Shown here one piece after another: positions 29,903-41,490 of a DNA stretch of 64,000 nt. Position 1 is the first letter of the stretch. Every line of letters starts with the position of its first letter. A program made the position numbers and the translations under genes. This DNA comes from Candidatus Nitrosopumilus sp. (GTDB lineage Archaea > Thermoproteota > Nitrososphaeria > Nitrososphaerales > Nitrosopumilaceae), in the NCBI RefSeq assembly GCF_028278985.1, contig NZ_JANQTA010000013.1, forward strand, positions 1-64,000, written 5' to 3'. The notes below the pieces were generated by a model. It saw nothing but the letters and a program-made list of their open reading frames with translations. It was not told the origin of the DNA and did no database searches.

Positions 29903-30559
29903 TTATTCATTCAAATCTTTCTTGCCAAGTCCCAACATTTCAGCAAGAGTAACTTGTTTGGTGTTGGTCTTCTTTGTATAACACTTTGAATAGTATTGAC
30001 ATTCACTGCATTCTACAGATGGCTCTAAAATTGGAGCCTTTTGCTCTTTTAACAAATTGTTAAGGACTCTGACTCTTCGAATGACCTCTTCAAACATCTT
30101 TTTGTTTCTCGTAAGTGAAAATGTTGTTTCTTTTCTATCTCCAGTAATGTAGATAATCATTCCATCTAGTTTGTCATATATCCACAAACAGGCATTAAGA
30201 TACAGAAGATCATTTGCCAGAGGATTTTCTAATTCTTCATTTGCTGATCTGAAAAGCAAAATTGAATCATCAACTATCATATCTGCTTGAGCTTTTATCT
30301 GAATGTCATCTAGTGAAAATTCTTTTGGGTCACTACCATATTGTAGCTTTCTTAGTAATCCTGAAAGTAACTCATTGAATCCTCTTCTCTCAATTTCTCT
30401 AGGTTCAATTCTGTCATAATAAGAACGTCTTAGACATCTGACAACTTCTTGAAGGTGGATTTTTTGAATATCTTTTGGGTCGATTTCAATGTCTAATTCT
30501 TTACCAATCGAATCAAGTGAATTTTTGATAATTGTTCGAAAATCTCTATCTCCCATCAT
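29903..30559 (-). CDS. Cas4/Dna2-like PD-(D/E)XK nuclease, no CRISPR context
   Basis: CLRRSYYDR, SIQ-type nuclease region IKAQADMIVDD, C-terminal CSECQYYSKC cluster. Confidence 0.65.
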   Translation of the reverse strand: MMGDRDFRTIIKNSLDSIGKELDIEIDPKDIQKIHLQEVVRCLRRSYYDRIEPREIERRGFNELLSGLLRKLQYGSDPKEFSLDDIQIKAQADMIVDDSILLFRSANEELENPLANDLLYLNACLWIYDKLDGMIIYITGDRKETTFSLTRNKKMFEEVIRRVRVLNNLLKEQKAPILEPSVECSECQYYSKCYTKKTNTKQVTLAEMLGLGKKDLNE

Positions 30560-30591
30560 GATAATCTACCTTCTCCTTTTTCCTCTTATTT

Positions 30592-30828
30592 TTAACTCAT
30601 TATCTGGGTCAAAAATTTCGATATTTTGCCTGCAAAGGCTAAAGTGACAAAGTGAACCCCAAAGCCAAGAACTGCTCCTACGATAAGATTTCCTGTTCCA
30701 AAATAGATGCCTAAGAAAATCCCTAGTGGTGGCAAGGAGAAAATCATACCCATAAAGGCACTAATCCAAATTGTATTGATTACAACCTCAGTGGAAATAT
30801 CGTTCTTTTTCTTGGGAAATCTAATCAT
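30592..30828 (-). CDS. 78-aa two-TM protein next to A-ATPase subunit C
   Basis: Two hydrophobic helices; 8 nt from the subunit C gene, same strand. Confidence 0.6.
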   Translation of the reverse strand: MIRFPKKKNDISTEVVINTIWISAFMGMIFSLPPLGIFLGIYFGTGNLIVGAVLGFGVHFVTLAFAGKISKFLTQIMS

Positions 30829-30835
30829 TTTGAGA

Positions 30836-31867
30836 TTATTCTTCCAAAATCATTTTTGACATTGTAGTTTCAGTTGGAATCTTTTGCTCAACTGCATAAG
30901 CAATTGCTGCCATATTTCTGACCTCAAATGCTGTTAATTTTGTGATGCCGATAATTGTGGCAAAGCTGAACATCTTGGTAAATGCTCTTGCTGAAGAATG
31001 ATACAATGACATTTCAAATGCTCTCTCAAATTCTGCTACAGCGTCTAATTCGTTTTCAACTTCTGGGATTAGAGATTTGTATTTTGTATTTGATAACTCA
31101 GCAAATGCATCTCTAACTGATGCTGCAGACATCATTCTTCCTAGAAGTTCTCTTGGAACAGATGGTGTTTGTGTAACAATCAAGTCTTCAATTTGTGAAT
31201 CATCAAGACCCCAAAACTTACCTCTAATTACACTTAGAAGATTGTAAAAATCTACATCGGTTCCAACTAGTTTGATGACATCCCTGTCTCTAGTATTTTT
31301 TAGAGCACGTCCTAATTGTTGGTATAATATTTTATCAAAATATGTGTCAAAAATTTGGATATTCTTCTTTTCGTTGTAAAGTGCTGCTGCTTTAGAAATC
31401 TCTTCTCCAAATTGTACAGAGTTTAGACTCGCAACAGTTTCCTCAAGATCTTTTGAAACTAGGGCTTTAACGATAATGTCTCTTTGTTTTATCAATTCTT
31501 CAGCTCGCAAATTGATATGAGTTTCAATCTCTTCTTGGGATTTTCCAAGTACTTTACCTTTGAGAATTTGTTTAAGATTTGAGATGATAAATTTCATGTA
31601 ATATGCATCTAAGATGTCTGAATCTCCTGCAGTCTTTGCAATTGAATAATGAACATCTGCTAAATGACCTCTAAGTGCTGATTCAATGCCTTGTGAAGTG
31701 TATGGTTTTTGGACATCAGAAACAGCCTCTCCGTAAATGGTATTTTTGATTCTAGTCATTAATTCCTCAAGATCTCTTGATTCTGCCAAAGTCTGAAAAT
31801 CAGCCTTTTTCAGTAATTTTCCTCTCTGACTGTATGACTTTACAGATGCATAGACGTTTTTGCCCAT
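30836..31867 (-). CDS. atpC: A-type ATP synthase subunit C
   Basis: YASVKSYSQRGKLLKKADFQTLAESRDLEELMTRI...YYMKFIISNLKQILKG. Confidence 0.85.
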   Translation of the reverse strand: MGKNVYASVKSYSQRGKLLKKADFQTLAESRDLEELMTRIKNTIYGEAVSDVQKPYTSQGIESALRGHLADVHYSIAKTAGDSDILDAYYMKFIISNLKQILKGKVLGKSQEEIETHINLRAEELIKQRDIIVKALVSKDLEETVASLNSVQFGEEISKAAALYNEKKNIQIFDTYFDKILYQQLGRALKNTRDRDVIKLVGTDVDFYNLLSVIRGKFWGLDDSQIEDLIVTQTPSVPRELLGRMMSAASVRDAFAELSNTKYKSLIPEVENELDAVAEFERAFEMSLYHSSARAFTKMFSFATIIGITKLTAFEVRNMAAIAYAVEQKIPTETTMSKMILEE

Positions 31868-31911
31868 TTAAAAAATCTGAATGAGCAACGGATTTTAATG
31901 TTTGGCGATCA

Positions 31912-32589
31912 CTATTTCTCAGAAGTTATCTCATTTAGGAATCTCAAGGCGTCATCTTTGTCTTGTTTGGATAATTTTGTAAATGCCTCTAGAATCTCTT
32001 TTTGGATTACTAACGACTCATCAGAAATTTCTTTTAATTTAGACAGTTCAAATGGGAGTAAATCTTTGAATTTATTGTCACAAAATGCCTTTACATATTT
32101 CTGAAAAATCGAGTATGTGAAATTTGGGCTAGTTTGAAGTAGAGTAGATAGAATTTTCTCAAACTCTTTTTCTGATGGTTCAGACTGTGAGAAAAACATC
32201 TTTAGCAAATCTCCTCTATTTTTTACCTCACTAATTGACAAAGCGATCAGAATCCCTTTCTTTGTTAAATGATAAAATGGAATTCCCTTTTCTTGAAGGG
32301 CTTTTGGACCTCGTTTTAATGGTAATCTTCCATCTTCTTCTGCTATCTCCATTGGGAGCAGAATTTCATCCAGATCTCTGAAAATTCCTGAATAGATATT
32401 CTTCCAAGTAATCCCATGTTTTTTGGCAATTTTTTGAGAGATTCCTGTTCTTGTTCTTTCAGCTGGATTTGCACTATTTGCAAGGATCATGATAATTGCT
32501 CTCTGTCTATTTGCCTCTCCTGTAAGATCTCCATCTTTAGTCTTGAAAGTATCAAAAATCGCTAGTTTGGAATTAGATTTCACTTTCAT
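31912..32589 (-). CDS. Hypothetical protein, winged-helix-like
   Basis: ORF with helical DNA-binding-like N-terminal region. Confidence 0.4.
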   Translation of the reverse strand: MKVKSNSKLAIFDTFKTKDGDLTGEANRQRAIIMILANSANPAERTRTGISQKIAKKHGITWKNIYSGIFRDLDEILLPMEIAEEDGRLPLKRGPKALQEKGIPFYHLTKKGILIALSISEVKNRGDLLKMFFSQSEPSEKEFEKILSTLLQTSPNFTYSIFQKYVKAFCDNKFKDLLPFELSKLKEISDESLVIQKEILEAFTKLSKQDKDDALRFLNEITSEK

Positions 32590-32715
32590 GCGATCACCAT
32601 ATCATAATTTTTTATTTCTATGTTACTATCAGAATATACTAAAATATAATAATTTACATTTTTGGTAGTTTTTCAGTCTCGAAGCCTTAAATAATTTTCA
32701 ATTTCGATAAATTTA

Positions 32716-34281
32716 ATGAATTCTAGGAACCACAAGTATGCTCTATTACTTGTGGCCGCAGTAGCCATTACAGCAACTGGTGCTATGTCTCAAGCATATG
32801 CACAACAAGTTACTGATGGAATGGACGGATATGCAGAACACGGAATTTACACAGGCAACCCTAACGAATGTTGGGTTGGTAACGATGCAGATGGATACTT
32901 ACCATGTTACATCGATACTGGTGATACCGCCTGGATGTTAACCGCAACATCATTGGTACTTTTCATGAGTCCTGGTGTAGGATTCTTCTACGGCGGACTG
33001 GCACGTTCAAAGAACATCACAAATGTTCTCGGAATGACCCTAATTGTTATGGGTTTGATGGCAGTTCAGTGGGTGCTATGGGGATACTCTCTAGCATTTG
33101 CTCCAAACGCTGATGAAGGAGCCAACATGTTCATGGGAAGTCTTGATTATGCAGGATTTAACATGGTTTCAAACTATGCACCTCTAGGTGCTCCAACAGC
33201 CTGTGACGGCGACATTTGGTCGAATGCGTACCAAATGCAGCAGTTCAAAGCTGAAGAAGCATGTGGAGATAGTTGGCCTAGTACAGTTCCACACTCTATG
33301 TTCGCAGCATTCCAAGGTACTTTCGCAATCATTACTCCAATTCTAATTATTGGTGGTTTGATTGACAGAATTAAGTTCAGTGCACTGGTAATCTTTGTTC
33401 TCCTATGGGGTACATTCGTTTATGACCCTGTTGCCCACTGGGTATGGGGAGGCGGATTCATCGGTGGCGGTGGAATCGATCTCAACCCTGAAATCGAAGA
33501 AGCTTCGTTCGCACTAGACTTTGCTGGTGGTACTGTAGTACACATTACTTCTGGATTCTCTGCATTGGCAGGTGCCATGATCCTTGGCAGAAGACTCGGA
33601 TATGGTAAAGTTCCAATGGAACCACACAACATTCCAATGGTTGTTCTCGGAGCAGCTATTCTCTGGTTTGGTTGGTTCGGTTTCAACGCAGGAAGTGAAG
33701 TAATGGTTGACGGTATTACTGTCAGCGCATGGGTTGTAACTAATACAGCAACCGGCATGGCAACTATTACCTGGGTACTAATGTCCTGGGCACATACTGG
33801 TAAACCAAGTATTGTCGGCGCTGCAACAGGTGCAGTAGCAGGATTGGTAGCAATCACACCAGCTTCTGGTTGGGTTGGTCCAATGGCAGCTATTATCATC
33901 GGTATCGCAGCCGGAACAGTCTGTTATGGTTCAGTAGCTTTCAAGAATGCAAGAAAGTGGGATGACGCACTCGATGTATGGGGAGTACACGGAATGGGTG
34001 GTCTTACAGGTGCAATTTTGACTGGTACTTTAGCAAGTCCTCACATCTGGGATACAGGTGATGGTTGGGGAGCATGGACTGGTACACCACAAGGATACGA
34101 ACAACAAGCAATCAGTATCATTGGTGCAGTAGTCTCAATTGCATACGCCTTCGGTGTTACAGTTGTAATCCTCAAAGTAATGGACGCAGTATGGCCTGGC
34201 GGAATCAGAGTCACTCCAAAAGAAGAGGAGATTGGTCTCGATTTGGCCCAACACGGCGAAAGAGCATACGTAAACGAATAG
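32716..34281 (+). CDS. amt: Ammonium transporter (Amt)
   Basis: MSPGVGFFYGGLARSKN, GGLIDRIKFSALVIF, DFAGGTVVHITSGFSALAGAMILGRR, WFGWFGFNAGSE; signal peptide. Confidence 0.95.
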   Translation: MNSRNHKYALLLVAAVAITATGAMSQAYAQQVTDGMDGYAEHGIYTGNPNECWVGNDADGYLPCYIDTGDTAWMLTATSLVLFMSPGVGFFYGGLARSKNITNVLGMTLIVMGLMAVQWVLWGYSLAFAPNADEGANMFMGSLDYAGFNMVSNYAPLGAPTACDGDIWSNAYQMQQFKAEEACGDSWPSTVPHSMFAAFQGTFAIITPILIIGGLIDRIKFSALVIFVLLWGTFVYDPVAHWVWGGGFIGGGGIDLNPEIEEASFALDFAGGTVVHITSGFSALAGAMILGRRLGYGKVPMEPHNIPMVVLGAAILWFGWFGFNAGSEVMVDGITVSAWVVTNTATGMATITWVLMSWAHTGKPSIVGAATGAVAGLVAITPASGWVGPMAAIIIGIAAGTVCYGSVAFKNARKWDDALDVWGVHGMGGLTGAILTGTLASPHIWDTGDGWGAWTGTPQGYEQQAISIIGAVVSIAYAFGVTVVILKVMDAVWPGGIRVTPKEEEIGLDLAQHGERAYVNE

Positions 34282-34354
34282 GAAAATCCTTTTCTTTTTC
34301 TTCTTTTTATTATTCAATCCAAATCAATTTAGATTTGATCATTTTATCCAAATC

Positions 34355-35131
34355 ATGTTAATCTCTACATCTGAACTAAATTCCATTTTAGATAATCCAA
34401 ATTTGATAATCGCTGATACTAGATCTTTCAAGGAATATTCTGAGTACCATATTCCAGGGGCTGTCCATCTTGATGTTTTTGCATTTCATTGGATTGACAC
34501 ATCAAAAGAAGGAATTGAAAATTTCAATAAACAAACACAAAACATCCTTTCAATTTTGGGAGTAACCCCAGAGAAAAAAGTAGTATTCTATGATTCAGTT
34601 TCTGGAATGCTAGCTGCAAGAGGAGTTTGGATGTTGATGTATTTTTCTCATCAAGATGTTGCAATGTTAGATGGCGGTCTTTCAAAATGGCTAAATGAAA
34701 ATCTGCCAATTGAGACAAAACCAAATGGATTCAAACCATCAGATTTTACTGGTAAAATAAATCCAGAAATTATTACTGGATATGAGAGTATTCGAGATAA
34801 CCTAGATTCTCTGAAAATCCTTGATGCACGTTCTCCTGGTGAATATGATGGAAGTACAGTTAGAGCAGCCCAATCAGGCCACATTCCAAACGCATTCAAT
34901 ATTGATTGGAGCAAAAACCTCAAAGAAGATGGGACTTTCAAAACTGATGAGGAATTATCAAAAATGTATGATTTTCCAAAAGATACTCCAGTTGTAACTT
35001 ATTGCCAAGGAGCATATCGAGCAGCTAATTCTTTTTTGATTCTCAAAAAACTAGGTTTTGAAAATGTCAAAGTCTACCTTGGTTCTTGGGGGGAATGGGG
35101 AAATCGAATGGATTTGCCAGTAGAAAAATAG
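34355..35131 (+). CDS. Two-domain rhodanese sulfurtransferase
   Basis: LIIADTRSFKEYSEYHIPGAVHLD; ILDARSPGEYDG; active-site VTYCQGAYRA. Confidence 0.88.
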   Translation: MLISTSELNSILDNPNLIIADTRSFKEYSEYHIPGAVHLDVFAFHWIDTSKEGIENFNKQTQNILSILGVTPEKKVVFYDSVSGMLAARGVWMLMYFSHQDVAMLDGGLSKWLNENLPIETKPNGFKPSDFTGKINPEIITGYESIRDNLDSLKILDARSPGEYDGSTVRAAQSGHIPNAFNIDWSKNLKEDGTFKTDEELSKMYDFPKDTPVVTYCQGAYRAANSFLILKKLGFENVKVYLGSWGEWGNRMDLPVEK

Positions 35132-35227
35132 TTCATGTTTCAGACAAATTGAAATAAAATTAGTTGATCTTTTCTGAAAAACATCTGACGTAACGTGTAT
35201 TTAGTTTAGTAAAATGGGGATGATTTT

Positions 35228-35491
35228 ATGGCAACAAAAAAACGTGCTGCTAAAAGAAAGACTACAAGAAAAACTGCTTCCAAAGCCAAGAAAACTGTAA
35301 GAAGATCAAAACCAGTTAGCAAGGCAAAACGAAAAGCAACTCAAGTAGCAAACAAAAGAAAACGTGAGCTACTAAAAGCAAACAACAAAGTCAAGAGTCT
35401 CAAAAAAGCACTAAGAACTGCTGAAAAATCTGCTAGAAAGAAGAAAGCAGCTCACATAAAAGCCGCAAAACGAGCTTCAAAAACTCAGTAA
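35228..35491 (+). CDS. Lys/Arg/Ala-rich H1-like basic protein
   Basis: KKRAAKRKTTRKTASKAKKTVRRSKPVSKAKRKATQ...AAKRASKTQ. Confidence 0.7.
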   Translation: MATKKRAAKRKTTRKTASKAKKTVRRSKPVSKAKRKATQVANKRKRELLKANNKVKSLKKALRTAEKSARKKKAAHIKAAKRASKTQ

Positions 35492-35532
35492 ACGAGTTTT
35501 ATTTTTCATTTTTTTAATTATTTTTCAAAAAT

Positions 35533-37632
35533 TTATTTTCTTTTCCAGATGAATTGATTGTAAATCATTTCAGGTCTAATTTGTCTAAATGGTTGAGCAC
35601 CACCATCATACCACTTTGTGAAGTATTCATACAAGTGCAATCTGAGAGACTGAATGTATACAATCAAACCTTCAATCATCATGATTCCCAAGTTACCACC
35701 GATAATCATTGCCCATGCTCCAAATGATTCAGGTCCACCTAGTGATTTGAATGCATTATTGACTGTGAGCAAAAGTGCTGCGTGCACCAGTAACATAATT
35801 CCCAATCGAGCATAACTAATTGTATGTGCTAAACTCTCAACTGTTTTTCCTAAGAATACTTCCATTACGACATTTGCAGCCGAACCTCCATCTTCAGGAT
35901 GTTTCTTTGCATGCAAAATTCCTCCTACCATCATCATAGCCATTGATGCAATTACAATTACAACTGCAATTCTTGTAACAATCCAAACTTGGGCCCAATC
36001 ACCGAGGAAAATTGTTACCCAAGGAACAGCTTCAGTGTGTACTTTGGAATACATGTTCATTACATCATATTGTGAACCAATTGCACACATCATGATTACA
36101 ACGATTCCGCCGTAAAGTGTGATGTTTGGAATTGCTTCCATGTACATTACAATCTTGTGTCCTTCTTTGGCTAATCTCTGAATTCTAAGAATCATAGCCC
36201 AAACCAAGTGAATGATTCCGATGAATAATGAAACCTTTAGGATGTTGATTACTTGTTCAAATGTTAATTCTGCAACACTAAGAATTCCTACAATCCAACT
36301 AAGTGAATGCAAAGCTCCACCTTCATCCAATAATGTTCCTATTGGACCAAAGTATTCCAAGTGATATCCAAATGCTTCTCCGGCACCAACACCCGCAATT
36401 GCAGATGCCCCTCCAGAAATTGCAATGAGCATTCCCCATCTTGAAAGATTACCTTGTCCTTTGACTTTGAATAATAGTCCCATTCCCATTAAGAGCAATC
36501 CGTGACCCATATCTGCAAACATCAATCCATAGAAAATTGGCCACATGAGAGCAATCATTGGAGTTGGGTCAGATTCTCCCTTTCGAGGAATTCCCTGACT
36601 TTCGGTAATTACTTCAAATGTTCTTACGAATTTTTTATTATCAAATAATGTAGGAATTTGTGCCTGTAGTTTGGGGTCTGTAATTTCTTCTGTTACTGAC
36701 ATCCATTGTTTGGTTGAGTTCTTGAATTTCTCTTCCATTTTACTTGGAATGAAGCCTTGGATAACTGCAAAGTTTTTGGTTCCACCTGGTTTTCTCACAG
36801 TCTCTAGAACATCTTTTGCAATTTGTGCTTCTTCAAATAATACGAGAATATCTCTTCTAATGCTTTTAGTAACTTTTGCAATTTCTTTTGCATTTGCTTT
36901 TTGTTTTGCTGTAAGTTCTTTGATTTTTGACTCTGCAAGTGCATATGCTTCAGATGGGACTTGAGGAAATCCTTGAGGAATAGCAAATGGATTGGCATTG
37001 AAACTTCTAAGAACTTTTAATGTTTTTTCAGAATCACTAGTTCCTGCAATAACTAGAATTGCAGCTTTCTCTTTGCTAGCAAGATCATATTTGTAAAATG
37101 TAATTCCTTCAAGTGCACGACTAATTTCTTCATAGTCTGAAGAGTTGATGACAAATAGATTTGTGTAAAAATACTTCATTAATCCAAATCCAGAAAGATC
37201 AATGTTTAGTTTCTTGGCAACTTCAAGAGTCTCTTTTAGTGATGTGTATTCATCAAGAGAACGTTTTGTGTCTGCTCTCTCTTCAAGTAATTTTGCTGGT
37301 CCATCAATAACACCTGGAGTTCTCTTTTGGAGATCAGCTACCATATCCTCAATTTCGTCAATTTCATAGTCTTTTTTCTTGATAATAGTTCCTTTGAAAA
37401 GAATCTCTAAAATTCCAACAGTTGGTGGAACACCTAATCCTTTGACCACATCATCTATCGATTGGTAAGTTTTTTGAGCCTCTAATAGCAAATCATCAAT
37501 TTCTGGGGTGACTATGTCATTTTCTGTATCAATTTTGTGAAACCACTCAAATTCAGTAAGTCTAGAAATTGCTCGTGGAGATTCACTCCTTGGTAAAATC
37601 ACACTTCCAAGTTTTAGATCGGCTACTCCCAA
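35533..37632 (-). CDS. atpI: A-type ATP synthase subunit I (a)
   Basis: Cytoplasmic coiled region plus TM region with MWPIFYGLMFADMGHGLLL, SYARLGIMLLVHAAL. Confidence 0.92.
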   Translation of the reverse strand: MGVADLKLGSVILPRSESPRAISRLTEFEWFHKIDTENDIVTPEIDDLLLEAQKTYQSIDDVVKGLGVPPTVGILEILFKGTIIKKKDYEIDEIEDMVADLQKRTPGVIDGPAKLLEERADTKRSLDEYTSLKETLEVAKKLNIDLSGFGLMKYFYTNLFVINSSDYEEISRALEGITFYKYDLASKEKAAILVIAGTSDSEKTLKVLRSFNANPFAIPQGFPQVPSEAYALAESKIKELTAKQKANAKEIAKVTKSIRRDILVLFEEAQIAKDVLETVRKPGGTKNFAVIQGFIPSKMEEKFKNSTKQWMSVTEEITDPKLQAQIPTLFDNKKFVRTFEVITESQGIPRKGESDPTPMIALMWPIFYGLMFADMGHGLLLMGMGLLFKVKGQGNLSRWGMLIAISGGASAIAGVGAGEAFGYHLEYFGPIGTLLDEGGALHSLSWIVGILSVAELTFEQVINILKVSLFIGIIHLVWAMILRIQRLAKEGHKIVMYMEAIPNITLYGGIVVIMMCAIGSQYDVMNMYSKVHTEAVPWVTIFLGDWAQVWIVTRIAVVIVIASMAMMMVGGILHAKKHPEDGGSAANVVMEVFLGKTVESLAHTISYARLGIMLLVHAALLLTVNNAFKSLGGPESFGAWAMIIGGNLGIMMIEGLIVYIQSLRLHLYEYFTKWYDGGAQPFRQIRPEMIYNQFIWKRK

Positions 37633-37709
37633 GATAATCCTTCGGAGAATTCTTAGTTTTTAATATCTTTCTGAATCATCTCAGACATTCCCAAACATTA
37701 AAATCTATT

Positions 37710-38324
37710 ATGAATGAACGGCACCCATTGGCAAATTCTGCTCTAGAACAGACTATTGATAAAATCCTTAATCAAACAGAAAAAGAGATCTCATCAAATA
37801 TTGAATCTGCCTTGACTGATTCCTATCAAACATTAGATGATTCTGTTCCTAAATTAGAGCAGGAATATGACAAAATCGTTGCTGATGGCAAAAAAGAAGC
37901 CGACAAAATTGAAAAACAAATTATGGGAAGTTCTGATATTGAAGCCCGAAACAAGCACTTGATGGCCTTAGAAGAAGCAGTTGACAAGGTCTTTACACAA
38001 GCATTAGATCAAATTGCAAATACTGATCGCAGTGGTGATTATTCTAATCTAATCAAATCTTTACTTGATGAATCAACAAAAATCTTGGGAACTACTGAAG
38101 TCGTTGTCTTTACAAATGCAAAAGATAAAGATGCAGTTCAATCAGCATTACCAAATTATCCTGGTTCAGAATTATCATCTGAAACAATTGATTGTCTTGG
38201 TGGTGTAAAGATCCAATCCAAAGATGGTACTATGACTTTTGATAATACGATCGATGCAAGAATTGAACGTCTGAAGCCTTTAATAAGGAAAGAAATTGCA
38301 GCAAAATTCGGGGTAAGTAATTAG
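37710..38324 (+). CDS. atpE: A-type ATP synthase subunit E
   Basis: Coiled N-terminus plus [25 protein letters not shown]. Confidence 0.85.
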   Translation: MNERHPLANSALEQTIDKILNQTEKEISSNIESALTDSYQTLDDSVPKLEQEYDKIVADGKKEADKIEKQIMGSSDIEARNKHLMALEEAVDKVFTQALDQIANTDRSGDYSNLIKSLLDESTKILGTTEVVVFTNAKDKDAVQSALPNYPGSELSSETIDCLGGVKIQSKDGTMTFDNTIDARIERLKPLIRKEIAAKFGVSN

Positions 38325-38325
38325 A

Positions 38326-40104
38326 ATGGCTGCACAAGGTAGAATCGTTTGGGTCAGTGGTCCTGCTGTTAGAGCAGATGGAATGGCTGATGCAAAAATG
38401 TACGAAACAGTTGTTGTAGGCGATTCTAAACTAGTCGGTGAAGTAATTAGATTAACTGGCGATGTCGCATTTATTCAAGTATACGAATCAACAAGTGGAT
38501 TAAAACCAGGTGAACCAGTTCTTGGTACAGGTAACCCACTTAGTGTTATGTTAGGTCCTGGAATTATTGGACAACTTTATGATGGAATTCAAAGACCACT
38601 AAGAGAATTATCAAAAGCATCAGGTTCTTTCATTGGCAGAGGTATTACAACATCCCCTGTTGACATGGAAAAAAAATACCACTTTGTTCCAACTGTAAGT
38701 AATGGTGATGAAGTTGCTGCAGGTAATGTAATTGGTACTGTTCAAGAAACTGATTTGATTGAGCATTCAATCATGGTTCCACCAGATCATCAAGGTGGAA
38801 AAATTACAAACATTGTTTCAGAAGGAGATTATGATTTAGAAACTGAACTAGCTACAACTGAGAAAGATGGTCAAACTATCTCTCTTAAGATGTATCACAA
38901 ATGGCCTGTTAGAAAACCAAGACCATACAAGAATAGATACGATCCAACTGTACCTCTTCTTACTGGTCAAAGAGTTATCGATACTTTCTTCCCAATTGCA
39001 AAAGGAGGAACTGGTTCTATTCCAGGAGCATTTGGTACAGGCAAAACTGTAACACTACACCAAATTGCAAAGTGGGCAGATTCCCAAGTTGTAGTTTACA
39101 TCGGTTGTGGTGAAAGAGGAAATGAAATGACAGAAGTACTTGTTGAATTCCCACATCTTAAAGATCCAAGAAGTGGAAAACCACTCATGGACAGAACAGT
39201 CCTTGTAGCTAACACTAGTAACATGCCAGTAGCAGCAAGAGAAGCAAGTATCTACACTGGTGTAACAATTGCAGAATATTACAGAGATATGGGTAAAGAC
39301 GTAGTTCTTGTAGCAGACTCTACTAGTAGATGGGCAGAAGCACTCAGAGAAATGAGTGGTAGACTCGAAGAGATGCCTGCAGAAGAAGGTTATCCATCAT
39401 ATCTTGCATCAAGATTAGCAGAATTTTATGAAAGAGCAGGACGTGTTAGAGCAGCTGGAAGTCCTGACCGTGATGGTTCAGTTACACTGATTGGTGCTGT
39501 ATCTCCATCTGGTGGTGACTTTACAGAACCAGTAACAACTCACACCATGAGATTTATCAAAACTTTCTGGGCTTTGGATGCAAAGCTAGCATACTCTAGA
39601 CACTATCCATCAATTAACTGGATGAACAGTTACTCCGGATATCTTGCAGATATTGCAAAATGGTGGAGTGAGAACATCAGTGAAGAATGGTTTAACATTA
39701 GAAGTGAAACTTATGGTGTCTTACAAAGAGAAGATACACTAAAAGAAATTGTCAGACTCTTAGGTCCTGAAGCATTACCAGATGAAGAAAAATTAATTCT
39801 TGAAGTTGCAAGAATGGTAAAAATTGCTTTGTTACAACAAAACTCATTTGATGATGTTGATACTTACTGTAGCCCAGAAAAACAATTCAAATTAATGAAA
39901 TTATGTGTTGACTTTTACAAGAAAGGACAACAAGCACTCAAAGAAGGAGCATCATTATCTGACATTCGTGAATTAGGAGTTGTAAGCAGTTTACTCAAAG
40001 CAAGAATGGATGTTAAAGATGATGAAATGCCAAAACTAGATCAACTAGACAAAGACATGCAAGAACAATTCAAATCAATCTCAGGAGTAAAGGTATCAAA
40101 TTGA
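38326..40104 (+). CDS. atpA: A-type ATP synthase subunit A
   Basis: [14 protein letters not shown]-loop, [16 protein letters not shown]. Confidence 0.97.
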   Translation: MAAQGRIVWVSGPAVRADGMADAKMYETVVVGDSKLVGEVIRLTGDVAFIQVYESTSGLKPGEPVLGTGNPLSVMLGPGIIGQLYDGIQRPLRELSKASGSFIGRGITTSPVDMEKKYHFVPTVSNGDEVAAGNVIGTVQETDLIEHSIMVPPDHQGGKITNIVSEGDYDLETELATTEKDGQTISLKMYHKWPVRKPRPYKNRYDPTVPLLTGQRVIDTFFPIAKGGTGSIPGAFGTGKTVTLHQIAKWADSQVVVYIGCGERGNEMTEVLVEFPHLKDPRSGKPLMDRTVLVANTSNMPVAAREASIYTGVTIAEYYRDMGKDVVLVADSTSRWAEALREMSGRLEEMPAEEGYPSYLASRLAEFYERAGRVRAAGSPDRDGSVTLIGAVSPSGGDFTEPVTTHTMRFIKTFWALDAKLAYSRHYPSINWMNSYSGYLADIAKWWSENISEEWFNIRSETYGVLQREDTLKEIVRLLGPEALPDEEKLILEVARMVKIALLQQNSFDDVDTYCSPEKQFKLMKLCVDFYKKGQQALKEGASLSDIRELGVVSSLLKARMDVKDDEMPKLDQLDKDMQEQFKSISGVKVSN

Positions 40105-41486
40105 GCGCTGAAGGTGGAGTTCAATACAGTAAGATTGCCGAAATCAAAGGCCCTCTAGTAATTGTAGATGATGTAGATAATGCAGCATTTGACGAACTAG
40201 TTGAAGTTGAAACTAAAGACGGTGAAAGAAGACTAGGTAAAGTTCTCGAAGTAGGAAACGGTAAAGCAATCGTTCAAGTCTTTGAAGGAACCACAGGATT
40301 ATCAATTTCTGGAACAAATGCAAAATTTGTTGGAAAAGTTATGGAAATGCCAGTATCAAAAGAAGTACTTGGTAGAGTATTTGATGGATTAGGAAGACCA
40401 AAAGACGGACTCCCAGATCCAATTGCTGATAAATTTATTGACATTAACGGTGAACCAATGAACCCAGAACAACGTGAATATCCAAAAGATTTCATCCAAA
40501 CTGGTGTATCTGTAATTGATGGTTTGATGACTCTTGTAAGAGGACAAAAACTTCCAATCTTTTCAGGTTCAGGTATGTCTCACAACTTACTAGCAGCACA
40601 AATTGCAAGACAAGCAAGTGTTGTTGGAACTGATGATGACTTTGCTGTGGTCTTTGCAGCAATTGGTGTGCAATACAGTGAAGCAGAATATTTCAGAAGA
40701 AGTCTTGAAGAATCTGGTGCACTAAAAAGAAGTGTTCTATTCTTAAACACAGCAGATGATCCTGCAATTGAAAGAATCATCACTCCTCGTGTAGCATTAA
40801 CAGTAGCAGAATATTTGGCATTTGAATTAGGAATGCACGTTCTTGTTGTAATTACTGATATGACAAACTATGCAGAAGCACTTAGAGAAATTAGTGCAGC
40901 AAGAGAAGAAGTACCAGGAAGAAAAGGATATCCTGGATATCTTTACACTGACCTTTCCACACTTTATGAAAGAGCAGGAAAACTCAATGGCAAAAAAGGA
41001 AGTGTTACACAAGTACCAATTTTGTCAATGCCTTCTGATGATATTACTCACCCAATCCCAGACCTTACAGGTTACATTACTGAAGGACAAATTGTAGTTG
41101 GTAGAGACTTGTTTAGACAAGGAGTTTATCCACCAATCAACATTTTGATGAGTCTTAGTAGATTGATGAAAGACGGTATTGGTGAAGGAAGTACTAGAGA
41201 AGATCATGGTGAAATTTCTAACCAAGTTTATGATGCCTATTCTAGAGCACAAGAGGTTAGAGCATTAGCAGGTATCGTTGGTAAAGCAGGTCTTACTGAA
41301 ATTGACCTAAAATATTTGGACCTTGGTGATACATTTGAGAAAGAATTCCTTACACAGGCAACTGATGAAAACAGAACAATTGAAGAAACATTAACTTTGA
41401 TGTGGAAGATTGTCTCAAAACTACCAAAGAACGAGATTACAAAAATCAAAGACAAGTACGTAGAACAATATTACAAGGAAGAGTAA
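40101..41486 (+). CDS. atpB: A-type ATP synthase subunit B
   Basis: [41 protein letters not shown]. Confidence 0.97.
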   Translation: MSAEGGVQYSKIAEIKGPLVIVDDVDNAAFDELVEVETKDGERRLGKVLEVGNGKAIVQVFEGTTGLSISGTNAKFVGKVMEMPVSKEVLGRVFDGLGRPKDGLPDPIADKFIDINGEPMNPEQREYPKDFIQTGVSVIDGLMTLVRGQKLPIFSGSGMSHNLLAAQIARQASVVGTDDDFAVVFAAIGVQYSEAEYFRRSLEESGALKRSVLFLNTADDPAIERIITPRVALTVAEYLAFELGMHVLVVITDMTNYAEALREISAAREEVPGRKGYPGYLYTDLSTLYERAGKLNGKKGSVTQVPILSMPSDDITHPIPDLTGYITEGQIVVGRDLFRQGVYPPINILMSLSRLMKDGIGEGSTREDHGEISNQVYDAYSRAQEVRALAGIVGKAGLTEIDLKYLDLGDTFEKEFLTQATDENRTIEETLTLMWKIVSKLPKNEITKIKDKYVEQYYKEE

Positions 41487-41490
41487 CTAA

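Noticed and set aside
29903-30559. Possible CRISPR locus from the Cas4-like gene
   Set aside because: No repeat-spacer array or other cas genes seen in the window
33420-33899. 159-aa minus ORF in amt
   Set aside because: Shadow of strongly conserved Amt coding sequence
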